DNA of 42,448 nt from Candidatus Hermodarchaeum yapensis (GTDB lineage Archaea > Asgardarchaeota > Hermodarchaeia > Hermodarchaeales > Hermodarchaeaceae), in NCBI GenBank assembly GCA_016840405.1, contig JAEOSK010000024.1, positions 1-42,448 on the forward strand. Direction: 5' to 3'. Shown here one piece after another: positions 1 through 8,214 of the stretch. The notes under the pieces are model-generated. The model ran no database searches and was not told where the DNA came from. It worked only from the letters and a program-made list of their open reading frames with translations. The position numbers and the translations under genes were made by a program. How positions within the stretch are numbered: the first letter of the stretch is position 1; every line of letters begins with the position of its first letter.

Positions 1-2610
1 CTTCCCTCTGAAGTCGAAACGTCCATCGAGGATGTTGGACGTGAATTAGTAACTCTTGAGGGATTTGATCGAGATGCAAAAACTAGTTGGTCGTTAAGTC
101 CGAAAAAACGACGTTTGAGCAAACAAATCGATGCAGGTCTTCCTAAAATCGAAGAGGGTCTATCACAGTCACTTAGACTTCATATAGAGCTGCTGCGCAC
201 CTATATGACTGAACTTGAAGATTTGAAAGCCACAATTATGAGTTTCGATATCCAGTTAGGGCGTGAACTGAATAGACTTACATTTCCTTCAACGCAAGGT
301 GGGTTTTCCGTCGTTTTACCAGTCCTATCCCGCTTCGTCTCGAATCTAGAAGGAATTTCTAAGCAGCTCCGTGGTGCACTAAACAAACAGACCAATGATA
401 TGCTCGAGCGTAATCGGGCACTCATAAAAACCTATGACAGATTTGTAGGCATTGACACCAGCGATGTTTCCATTAGTGCTGAACGTGAGACGATTGAAGT
501 TAATTCTATCCCTGATCTTTTTGAAATCCGCAAAACACTTCGAACGGAACATGAATATTTGACGAGTCGACGAGGAGAGGTCGTTGATACGCTTCGTGCG
601 AAATTACAGACCAGCATTGAATCCTCTATTTCCCTTTTGGTAACAGCTCGGAGCCTTGGTTTAAACGTGCCAATGGCGATTTCAACATCCTTAGAAGCAA
701 TAAAGAAACAATTGAAGGGTGAATCCAATCTTACAACCCTTCTGGGGTTAGTTCAACAGTATGATGGTCAGGTTCTCAAAGCTTCAAGCGAAGTTCGCAG
801 CCAAATAATTGAATTTGGTCATAACCTCAACCGCACCTTAGCCTCTGCAAACATTTCTAATGAAGCAACCTTCTTGCCTCCTGCACCTGAGGAACTTCCC
901 AAAGAGGCTGATCTTGCCGCTCTGATCGCAGGTTATGAACGCCTTCAAGCGTATAATACAAATGTGGAGACTGCGCTTCGAAGTGAAGCCACACGAATTT
1001 TAGATGATTTGACTCGTGCAGTAAAACGTAAAGTGCTTCCTAATACCAAAGAACTTGATGCCTTTGTAAAGAGAAACACGAAGAAGCTAACCAAAGCTGA
1101 ACTCAGCACACTCATTAAAGTGTACTCGGATGTTGCCGCACGAATCATAGAAGAACATGGAAAACTGATTGCAGAAATCAGAGCCCAAGAAGCCCTTTTA
1201 GCCCGTATTTCCGAAACGGCCAGCACGGTCTTGGATAAAACAACAATGGGTGCTGCTCCCGCTCCAGTCAGAAGTACAGATATCAGCTTCTCAGAACTTG
1301 TCGAAGCCTATGCCCGTCTCCAAAAACACGTTGAAAATCGGATGGACCTCTTCCGAAAAGCATGGGAACGCGAACTGAATGCACTTTTAGCGGAAATTCA
1401 GGTCATCAAACCCACCTATCGTGAATCCTTCAAGACAATGGAAGAATTTCTAGAAAACGCAATTGCTCAAATCCGTGCTAGTACAAGCTTTGAAGAAATG
1501 GAGGCTGTTTCCCGCGAAGCTCAAGGAGACGCCCTCTACAAAACCCAAGATGCCATTGAAAACCTCAAATACCGTCTTGATCTCAAACTCCGTTTAGCGG
1601 TGTCGAAACTCCTTGGCATGAATCTAACAATACCCTCTGAGGTCCAAGCAGCGATTCAAGAATTAACCTCCATCGTACCCGCAAGCGAAACCTATGAAGA
1701 AGCGATTCGAAAGGCTCATCACATTGTTGAGATCTTCGAAAAACGGATTGTGGGGTACTTCAATCAAGTCCTTAATGAACAAATCAAAGCCTATTCGGAA
1801 TTGACTAGTGTTGCTGCTTCATTAGGAATCAAGACCGATAGTTATGTCAAACAATGCGTCAAATTACAGGATAAACTTCCTTCGACTATTGAAGATCTTC
1901 CAGATCGATTCGATGAGCTTCGTGAATTGCTCACTGAACCCAAATTGCTCAAAGCCATCCGAGACAAAGCGAACGAAGTCTGGCGAAATCTCAATTCAGT
2001 AACTGACCTATTAGAGCACCATGGTCAGGCTGAAACCGTTTTGAAGTTGAAGGAGCTTCTAGCCCGGGTACCTGATGCGTTAGAAACTGAACAAGTAACT
2101 ACAGTCCTTGAAATTTGCATGGCTTTGATCGAAGCTCAAAAAAGTGTCATTGATATTCTCCGTAACATGGAGCAAAAGACATCCAAAGCTTTTGCACAAT
2201 TACTGGAAAACACAACAGAATATTATTCAACAATTATCGCTGTTTATAATTCTCGACCAAAGGAATTTAGTCAAATTATCTTCCCGTTAGATACCTTACA
2301 GACGATGCGTGATAAGTTGGAAAACGTTGATTCTTTACCTGAATCAATTGATATCTTTACAACTATTCGAAGTTTAGAGCAACAATGGTTAGAAAAAATC
2401 AAGCAACTCGATGATTGGCACAAGGCGCTTCGAGTCTTTCTTGCAGATTATAATCCTGGTGCGCCCAAGGCTGAGCGCAATCGTCAACTTAACGAAATTG
2501 AGAAACGAATTCGGGAAACCTACATAAGTGAGGATACTTCAAATTACCTTGCGTGGGCTTCTCGTGAACTAGCAGCTGCTATGTCTGATAAGAAAGGAAA
2601 AACCAGATAG
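1..2610 (+). CDS. Giant all-helical/coiled-coil protein, 5' end outside the window
   Basis: The reading frame is open from base 1 without a stop, so this is the 3' part (about 869 codons) of a longer gene. The first internal start is TTG at 115, which has no convincing Shine-Dalgarno motif. The protein is rich in Glu, Lys, Leu and Ala, is predicted all-helical, and has no signal peptide, membrane segment or enzymatic motif. Degenerate helical units recur; a short S/L-L-G-(L/M/I)-(N/K) turn occurs at residues 180, 499 and 569 counted from the TTG. This resembles spectrin- or SMC-like rod architecture, but no family is recognised. It ends 18 bases before the tubulin-like gene, so the two are probably co-transcribed. 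I infer a structural partner or scaffold for that GTPase. That it is a real, long gene is close to certain; its function is unknown. Confidence 0.85.
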   Translation, partial: LPSEVETSIEDVGRELVTLEGFDRDAKTSWSLSPKKRRLSKQIDAGLPKIEEGLSQSLRLHIELLRTYMTELEDLKATIMSFDIQLGRELNRLTFPSTQGGFSVVLPVLSRFVSNLEGISKQLRGALNKQTNDMLERNRALIKTYDRFVGIDTSDVSISAERETIEVNSIPDLFEIRKTLRTEHEYLTSRRGEVVDTLRAKLQTSIESSISLLVTARSLGLNVPMAISTSLEAIKKQLKGESNLTTLLGLVQQYDGQVLKASSEVRSQIIEFGHNLNRTLASANISNEATFLPPAPEELPKEADLAALIAGYERLQAYNTNVETALRSEATRILDDLTRAVKRKVLPNTKELDAFVKRNTKKLTKAELSTLIKVYSDVAARIIEEHGKLIAEIRAQEALLARISETASTVLDKTTMGAAPAPVRSTDISFSELVEAYARLQKHVENRMDLFRKAWERELNALLAEIQVIKPTYRESFKTMEEFLENAIAQIRASTSFEEMEAVSREAQGDALYKTQDAIENLKYRLDLKLRLAVSKLLGMNLTIPSEVQAAIQELTSIVPASETYEEAIRKAHHIVEIFEKRIVGYFNQVLNEQIKAYSELTSVAASLGIKTDSYVKQCVKLQDKLPSTIEDLPDRFDELRELLTEPKLLKAIRDKANEVWRNLNSVTDLLEHHGQAETVLKLKELLARVPDALETEQVTTVLEICMALIEAQKSVIDILRNMEQKTSKAFAQLLENTTEYYSTIIAVYNSRPKEFSQIIFPLDTLQTMRDKLENVDSLPESIDIFTTIRSLEQQWLEKIKQLDDWHKALRVFLADYNPGAPKAERNRQLNEIEKRIRETYISEDTSNYLAWASRELAAAMSDKKGKTR

Positions 2611-2628
2611 AAAAAGGATGAATGAACC

Positions 2629-3978
2629 ATGGCACTAACAGATGATGATCCGCGTGTGGCTGAAGTCTTCGCTATTGGAATTGGGGAATGTGGAAGTAAC
2701 CTTGTGGGTGCATACCTGAAACAAGCCCGTGAACGAATGCTTCCGCCCAGAATACGTGGCTATCTCTGCATGAACACCGACCGGTCAGATATCCAAAAGC
2801 TTCGCCAAAAATATGACATTCCCAAAGAGAACACACTGCTCTATGGTGCGTCAGATATTGGCTGTGGCGGCAACTTCACGGACGGCTATAATTACGTCCA
2901 TGATTTCAAGGATGTCATAATGGGTCAACTCACCCAACTTGGTTTTGAAGGCGTTTCAGGCTTCGTAATCTTCACCTCCTCTGGTGGAGGAACCGGCTGT
3001 GGTGGGGCTCCCGCTCTTATTGAGATCCTAAAGGAACGCTTCCAAGAGGAGGAAGGTCGACGAATCTTCGTCTACGTGTTTACAGTACTTCCATTCAAGG
3101 ATCAAACCTCGGAGGCTCTCAATACAATGTGGTCTCTTTCCAAACTTCTCCGAGGTCAATTGGAGGATCGGGGTGCAGACCTCGTCTGTCTTCTTAGCAA
3201 TCGAGCAATGCTCCGGCGTATTCTTGCTTGGCGGGAAGGAGAAGTTGCTGACTTCCTACAGCGCCAATTACAAATTGATGTAGGGAAGATCAACGATGTT
3301 GAAGGTATGGTACCTTCAACCGTGGATGGGGCCGATGATGTTTCTAAAGCTCAGGAATCAGCCTTTGTGGAGCTTGTCAATCCTCTCGCTCTCCGGTTCG
3401 TTGAACACATGCTAAGTCCTGGTGTTGTAGAACCCGGAAAGGAAGTATTTCCAACAACTGACATCGCAGACTATGCTCGGAAACTCGATCCCATTGTTGT
3501 TCCTTGCCTCTATACCGATGTTAGCCTGATTCCCTCTGCAGGAAATGTTCCTACTCAACTGAAAACTATGGTCAAATACGCCGTGGAACATTGTAGCTTC
3601 GCTGAAATTGGAAACGAACCTGGTGCATCATCAACTTATTATAACTTCTCAGGAACTCGCGAGTTCGCTCGAGCAGAATATGACCCACACATCAAACAAG
3701 CGCTCCGTTCATACACTGCGAAGGGAGCTGCTATTACACCTTGTTTCATTTCCTATGAAGAGGAAGGACACCCCACCGACCTCCTACTTCTCTTAGGGCT
3801 CCCTCAAATTCCAGAAATCGAGGATCTTGTGAATTCTGCCACCGAGCTCGTTGATCTCCATGCAGGACCATCACCACTACGTCGAGGTTGGTTCAAGAAA
3901 TCCAAAGGCGTCTCAGAAGAAGTTCTTCGAGCCTCCATTCGTGATGTCGCAGAACTCTTCAATTTAGAAATGAAGTAG
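2629..3978 (+). CDS. Divergent tubulin/FtsZ-superfamily GTPase
   Basis: This 449-residue protein carries the tubulin/FtsZ nucleotide-binding loops in order: GIGECGSN at 17-24 (T1), NTD at 49-51, a glycine-rich GCGGN at 78-82 (T3), GGGTGCGGAP at 119-128 (T4 signature), TVLPF at 152-156 (T5), and Asn191 (T6). A T7-like DIAD at 278-281 keeps the paired acidic residues needed for GTP hydrolysis at a filament interface. The signature differs from the usual GGGTG[S/T]G by a Cys at 124, and the region after T3 is unusual. It is not a canonical FtsZ or an obvious CetZ; non-canonical FtsZ-like families are the nearest concept. The ATG at 2629 follows AAAGGATGAA. It lies between two helical-protein genes in one apparent operon. 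I infer a polymerising GTPase for cell shape or membrane work. The superfamily assignment is firm, the role is not. Confidence 0.9.
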   Translation: MALTDDDPRVAEVFAIGIGECGSNLVGAYLKQARERMLPPRIRGYLCMNTDRSDIQKLRQKYDIPKENTLLYGASDIGCGGNFTDGYNYVHDFKDVIMGQLTQLGFEGVSGFVIFTSSGGGTGCGGAPALIEILKERFQEEEGRRIFVYVFTVLPFKDQTSEALNTMWSLSKLLRGQLEDRGADLVCLLSNRAMLRRILAWREGEVADFLQRQLQIDVGKINDVEGMVPSTVDGADDVSKAQESAFVELVNPLALRFVEHMLSPGVVEPGKEVFPTTDIADYARKLDPIVVPCLYTDVSLIPSAGNVPTQLKTMVKYAVEHCSFAEIGNEPGASSTYYNFSGTREFARAEYDPHIKQALRSYTAKGAAITPCFISYEEEGHPTDLLLLLGLPQIPEIEDLVNSATELVDLHAGPSPLRRGWFKKSKGVSEEVLRASIRDVAELFNLEMK

Positions 3979-4005
3979 CCATCTTACTAGAGGAGAGAAG
4001 AAAGG

Positions 4006-5016
4006 GTGATAACAGCAGAAGAATTGCTGGAACGAATTCTCATCCTTACAACTGTCAACTCCACGCTAATTCATGCATTGATTACAATTGAGGCTGAAGG
4101 TGATCTGAGTCCAAAGCAAGTTGATCAACTCGCCAAAGGCGTTCATGCAGTCCGTGAATCCGTGGAACAGACTTTGGCAGACTCCAAAAATAACTCAGCT
4201 ACTTCGGGCTCTTCATTTGTCGATGATACCATCAACGTGATTCTCACACACCTAGGTCGAATTGAACAAGCTCTCAATTCGTTAGCCAAATCCCGTGATA
4301 CAAAAGTTTCCAAGAAGAAAATAAAGGAACCAATTTTAGCTGCTCAAAAGTCAGTAACAGAAGCTACACAAGATTTAGCCGCACTTACGGGAAAACCCTT
4401 TCAACGTCGTCTCTCAATTCATGACCCCGAGAAACTGCTCCCACCAATCCAACAATTAATTGATAAATATTCTAGCCGAAGCCATATCTTACTACCCAAT
4501 TACTGGTTCGAAGCGTGTCGAGAACTCTTCCGATACAGTGAACCTCGGGAAGTCATAACTGAGGTCACTCGGATTTCTGGTCAAATTTTTTATGATCTGA
4601 TTCGACGGTTTCTTGCTGAGGCTCCTTGTGCTGGGCTACTGCAAGAATTGATGCGCAGAGGTACTCTTGGCACCGAGTTGACAAGTCGTGAACGCAATAA
4701 AATCACGAACGTTGCGGGTGAGTTCTATGACCAGATATCGAATGCGTTGAAGAATGAATCTGTGGACGCTAGCCTCAATGAGGCTAAGCGAAATCTTCGG
4801 TCATTTGATTGGGGTCCGCCTGATGTCGAAAAGCGGGTGGTTGGGGTCATTTATCGTAGTGCTCGAGAACTTGTAGACCGTGCTACAGAAAGTAAAACGC
4901 TTTCTGATTTAGAACGCCTCATCCACGCGGAGCTCAGTCGCTACGTTTGCTCACTAGCTGCTAGCTTACATAGCCTACCCCGGTTTAACCAACTTCTTGC
5001 TGATATGAAAGTCTAA
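4006..5016 (+). CDS. All-helical protein of unknown function, tubulin-like operon
   Basis: A 336-residue protein with GTG start at 4006, preceded by AGGAGAG with good spacing. It begins 27 bases after the tubulin-like gene and is on the same strand, so it is very probably the third gene of that operon. Residues 1-60 look like two helices, 60-130 is a Ser/Lys-rich and likely flexible or coiled stretch, and 150-336 is a compact helical domain with several conserved-looking aromatic and Arg positions. There is no membrane segment, signal peptide or recognisable enzymatic motif. Its last four bases overlap the end of the convergent gene at 5013-5612. A regulator or adaptor of the GTPase filament is a plausible inference from context only; I do not recognise the family. 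Confidence 0.8.
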   Translation: MITAEELLERILILTTVNSTLIHALITIEAEGDLSPKQVDQLAKGVHAVRESVEQTLADSKNNSATSGSSFVDDTINVILTHLGRIEQALNSLAKSRDTKVSKKKIKEPILAAQKSVTEATQDLAALTGKPFQRRLSIHDPEKLLPPIQQLIDKYSSRSHILLPNYWFEACRELFRYSEPREVITEVTRISGQIFYDLIRRFLAEAPCAGLLQELMRRGTLGTELTSRERNKITNVAGEFYDQISNALKNESVDASLNEAKRNLRSFDWGPPDVEKRVVGVIYRSARELVDRATESKTLSDLERLIHAELSRYVCSLAASLHSLPRFNQLLADMKV

Positions 5017-5612
5017 GTTGGGTACAACCGCTTCTTCAAGCTGGCTTTTCCGCCCTCAACATCATAATCGATGAGATTAGCCCGAGAGAGATCACCAAGG
5101 GCTTTTCGGATTGCCGTTGGTTCATGTCCAGCAGTTTTTACAATCTCTTCACGAGTCATTTCTTTCTTTCTGCCATGAAGAAGAAACAAGGTCTTCGCAT
5201 GTGGTTGGGCATAGAACACATCTTCAAGCAAAGCGATGTACAAGGCTAATAACTCTTGAACAGGTATGGAGGCTTCTTGTTCGGAAACAAGTTCCTTGTA
5301 GGTTTCCGACATTTTCTCCAGTTGAGTTTGAATGCCATCAAGCTCCGCTTGCAAAGCCTTATTCTTAGTCTTAAGATCGGTAGTTTCATCGGCGGTTGTT
5401 TTCAGTTCATTGATGGTACGATCCAATCGTTCAATTGTTGCAATCTTATTTTGAAGTTCATTAGAAAGTTCTTCGACACGAGCATCAGCAGTTGCTCGTA
5501 GTTCCTGCTCATCAAGCAGTTCCTTATTCATGTCTTTGACAATTTTTTGGATTTTTTTTGCTGCCTTCGAAACTTCAGCTGGGTAATCTTTTTGTGTTTT
5601 CTCAACAGCCAT
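5013..5612 (-). CDS. Coiled-coil protein with C-terminal winged-helix-like domain
   Basis: About 199 residues from ATG at 5612, preceded by AAGGGTGA; a GTG three codons earlier overlaps that Shine-Dalgarno motif and is less likely. Roughly residues 10-115 form a long heptad-rich coiled coil (Glu/Leu/Lys). Residues 130-199 look like a winged-helix domain, with a turn-helix pattern around MTREEIVKTAG and a short basic wing near the C-terminus. Such proteins can be transcription factors that dimerise through the coiled coil, or chromatin-associated factors. The gene is convergent with the tubulin-like operon and overlaps its last gene by four bases, so it is not co-transcribed with it. It sits downstream of the AIR-synthase-like gene with a 44-base gap. 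The specific function is unknown. Confidence 0.78.
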   Translation of the reverse strand: MAVEKTQKDYPAEVSKAAKKIQKIVKDMNKELLDEQELRATADARVEELSNELQNKIATIERLDRTINELKTTADETTDLKTKNKALQAELDGIQTQLEKMSETYKELVSEQEASIPVQELLALYIALLEDVFYAQPHAKTLFLLHGRKKEMTREEIVKTAGHEPTAIRKALGDLSRANLIDYDVEGGKASLKKRLYPT

Positions 5613-5656
5613 CGGGCTCACCCTTCAATGTCTGTATACCTTGTGTACTTCTTCTT

Positions 5657-6712
5657 CTATTTATGGTTAGGGTCTTCCTTGGTTTTTTGTCGGGAGGAAT
5701 CACGAGCCGTAACTCGGTTTAGTTGGGGGGGAGGAGGTGGGGCAACAATTGACTCTTGAGTGAAATCAAAAATCGTCTCAGATTCTTCACCAAGTTGTAT
5801 CCTTAGCTTTTGACTATCATCTACGGTTCCAATAACTGCAGCACTGAGATTATGGTCTTCAAAAATGGTCATCACGTGTTCAGCCTGATCCGTTGTGGTT
5901 GCGACCACAAATCCTGTGGAAATATACATCTTTAGCCAGGTCACGATATCGAAATCCTGTGGCATAGGAATTGAGACTAAATCAATCAAGGCCCCTTTCT
6001 GTGCATACTCCAACATTAAAAGAATCGTTCCAATAATTCCCCCATTACTCAGATCCTTCGATGCCGTCAGTAATTGTTTCTCAGCAAGGATGCGCATCGC
6101 CTCATACCGTTTTAGAATAGCTTCAGACGTTTTCAAAGCCGTTGTATCCCATCCATATTCATAATTCGGAGAGATACGACCTTCCAAATCGATTGCCAGA
6201 ATAAGCACGTCATTTGGCTGAGCTCCCCCTGCGCTCACATATGCATCGCGGCGGACTGTGCCACAGATTGAAGCGCTTACACCATTGGTAGGTGCATTGG
6301 GTGTCGTATGTCCGCGGACAACTTCGACACGGAATTTTTGCCCGGCTTCACAGATACCCTCCATAAACTTTACTCCGATATCTAATTCTTCGAAGGCGAT
6401 ATTGACCATCGCCACAATTGGGCGTCCACCCGCTGCATAGATATCGTTAACATTAACCAAAATGGCCGCATAACCTGCTACGTAAGGCTTTGACATGGCT
6501 AGCTCAGGTATCACTGCATCTGTGGATAGCAAAATGAGATTATCTCCGCCCAAGTCGATGGCCGCAGAATCCTCACCAATGGAAGACAACACATGTGGAC
6601 ACTTGAAACCCTCTTTGCGGAGGATTGATACGAGCTTTCCAATGGGCTGCTTGCGTCGTAAGCCCCAATAGCCCCTAACTTCGGAGATAATTCGCGCTAG
6701 TTGACCAGACAT
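5657..6712 (-). CDS. AIR synthase-related (PurM/ThiL/HypE superfamily) protein
   Basis: A 351-residue protein with the ATP-binding GEDSAAID motif near residues 46-53 and a following STDAV strand, as in PurM, ThiL, HypE and SelD enzymes. The central segment has the superfamily pattern of Asn/Asp residues (VNVNDIYAAGGRP) that bind metal and phosphate. The C-terminal domain contains the glycine-rich SKDLSNGGIIGT motif. The substrate is unknown. It resembles stand-alone AIR-synthase-related proteins of archaea, including the methanogenesis-marker-2 type, more than true PurM. The tail after residue 325 contains a run of six prolines and a basic, probably disordered end. A TATA-like element lies in the 90-base gap upstream. 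Confidence is good for the superfamily, low for the reaction. Confidence 0.83.
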   Translation of the reverse strand: MSGQLARIISEVRGYWGLRRKQPIGKLVSILRKEGFKCPHVLSSIGEDSAAIDLGGDNLILLSTDAVIPELAMSKPYVAGYAAILVNVNDIYAAGGRPIVAMVNIAFEELDIGVKFMEGICEAGQKFRVEVVRGHTTPNAPTNGVSASICGTVRRDAYVSAGGAQPNDVLILAIDLEGRISPNYEYGWDTTALKTSEAILKRYEAMRILAEKQLLTASKDLSNGGIIGTILLMLEYAQKGALIDLVSIPMPQDFDIVTWLKMYISTGFVVATTTDQAEHVMTIFEDHNLSAAVIGTVDDSQKLRIQLGEESETIFDFTQESIVAPPPPPQLNRVTARDSSRQKTKEDPNHK

Positions 6713-6802
6713 TTTGATACAGGCTCCTGTGGAAGAACGGAGTATTTGCGTTTCGATAAAACTTGTGGTTAATCACTAGAATGGTGAATGCTTAACTTCT
6801 AA

Positions 6803-8194
6803 TCATCCAGTAACAGAGAAACCATCAATGAGTAAACTAGGTGCTTTTACAAAAAACGAGGTCATTTCCACATCATTGCCAACTCCACGAAGTTGTTCTA
6901 AGCCCTTATAGAAACTCCCCGCAATTGACAATGGTTCGAGTGGTGTTTTCTTTTCACCATTTTCAATCATAAATACTGCATTTGCTACAACAGAAAAATC
7001 ACCAGTTGAAACATCACTATGGAATATGCCAATTGGTGGATCTGTAATCAACAATCCTTGGCCATCCACCGATGCTATGAGTTCTTCCTCGGTCTTCGAC
7101 CCCGGGACTACCTCTAAATTCTTAATGGTAATTTTAGGAGCCTCTTCATATGGAATAGTTCCTCCAAATGGGCCTCCTGCTCGACCACTATTCCCTGTCG
7201 ATGGGTTACCCGCAATGGCACCATAATATGAATCAAAGAGAAAATTCTTCAAAACTCCCTGGTGAACTAAGGTTGTTCGTCCCTGTGGATAGCCTTCTGC
7301 ATCAACTGATTCTGTGCCAATACCTTGTGGATCCTGCCCATTATCAATCAAGGTGAACTGTTTCTCGGCAATTGGGTTTCCAAGTTTCGGTGCTAGCGGA
7401 GATAGTCCTTCAACAATGGCATTCCCAATAGCAGATTGACCAAAGCTGGCAAGGACGTAACTAGCCGCTGCATCAGGTGACCATAGAGTGGGTAGGGTAG
7501 TTGTTTGATTCAGTTTCTTTGCTCCTAACAAACTCAAAGCCCTCTTCGCGGCTTTTTCACCCATCCCAGAAACATCAATGGCCTTCTCTCGTGAAATGAA
7601 CTCCTCTTCAGAAGCTCGTCGTTCATTACCATCAATCGCCATTGCATAAGCAGAAGCATAATTGAATGTCGAACTAGACGCCCGTTCAAGTCCTCGAGTA
7701 TTACCAATAGCAAAGCCTCCCCAACTCACTTCACATGCTGAAACCGCCATCATTCGGCCGTTGACTTTTGATATGTCCCCAATAATTTGCAGTGAGTATT
7801 TAACGAGATCATCAGTAGATAAATCCAGAATCGCTGGAGTGAATTTTCCTTCGCGACCTGGGGGCTTCGGTTCGCAGAATCCCTGAAACCGTGTATCTTT
7901 CTCAGATGTAGCGTTCAAGCTAGCAACGGCTTCCTGTAAAGTACGCTTAATACGGTCAGGGGTGATTCCACTAGATGAAGCAAAACTCACTCGTTGATCT
8001 TTGGCAACACGAACTGCCGTTCCGGCAGTTGTTCCATCGGTTGCTTCAACAACCCCCTGTTTAATGACTACGTCCGAGTTACTTCTGTAAGAAAGATAGA
8101 TTTCAAATTCAGCCATTTTATCCAATGATTTGGCGAATTTCAGACCTGTATCAATTTCAGCCAGCAAGTTGTCCTTGATTATCTCATACTCCAT
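6803..8194 (-). CDS. pmbA: TldE/PmbA-type metalloprotease partner subunit
   Basis: A 463-residue protein of the TldD/PmbA superfamily that lacks the HExxxH motif present in its upstream neighbour, as expected for the TldE (PmbA) partner. In known pairs TldD and TldE form a heterodimer whose zinc site is in TldD, and TldE helps build the substrate tunnel that degrades unfolded peptides. The family pattern is visible in the N-terminal alpha/beta half (VRVAKDQRVSFASSS near residues 82-96) and in the C-terminal GRTTLVHQGVLKNFLFDSYY segment. The ATG at 8194 follows GGAGA and lies 20 bases after the tldD stop, so the two are translated from one message. Product assignment is firm. Confidence 0.92.
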   Translation of the reverse strand: MEYEIIKDNLLAEIDTGLKFAKSLDKMAEFEIYLSYRSNSDVVIKQGVVEATDGTTAGTAVRVAKDQRVSFASSSGITPDRIKRTLQEAVASLNATSEKDTRFQGFCEPKPPGREGKFTPAILDLSTDDLVKYSLQIIGDISKVNGRMMAVSACEVSWGGFAIGNTRGLERASSSTFNYASAYAMAIDGNERRASEEEFISREKAIDVSGMGEKAAKRALSLLGAKKLNQTTTLPTLWSPDAAASYVLASFGQSAIGNAIVEGLSPLAPKLGNPIAEKQFTLIDNGQDPQGIGTESVDAEGYPQGRTTLVHQGVLKNFLFDSYYGAIAGNPSTGNSGRAGGPFGGTIPYEEAPKITIKNLEVVPGSKTEEELIASVDGQGLLITDPPIGIFHSDVSTGDFSVVANAVFMIENGEKKTPLEPLSIAGSFYKGLEQLRGVGNDVEMTSFFVKAPSLLIDGFSVTG

Positions 8195-8214
8195 ACTCTT
8201 GCATCTCCATTTTG

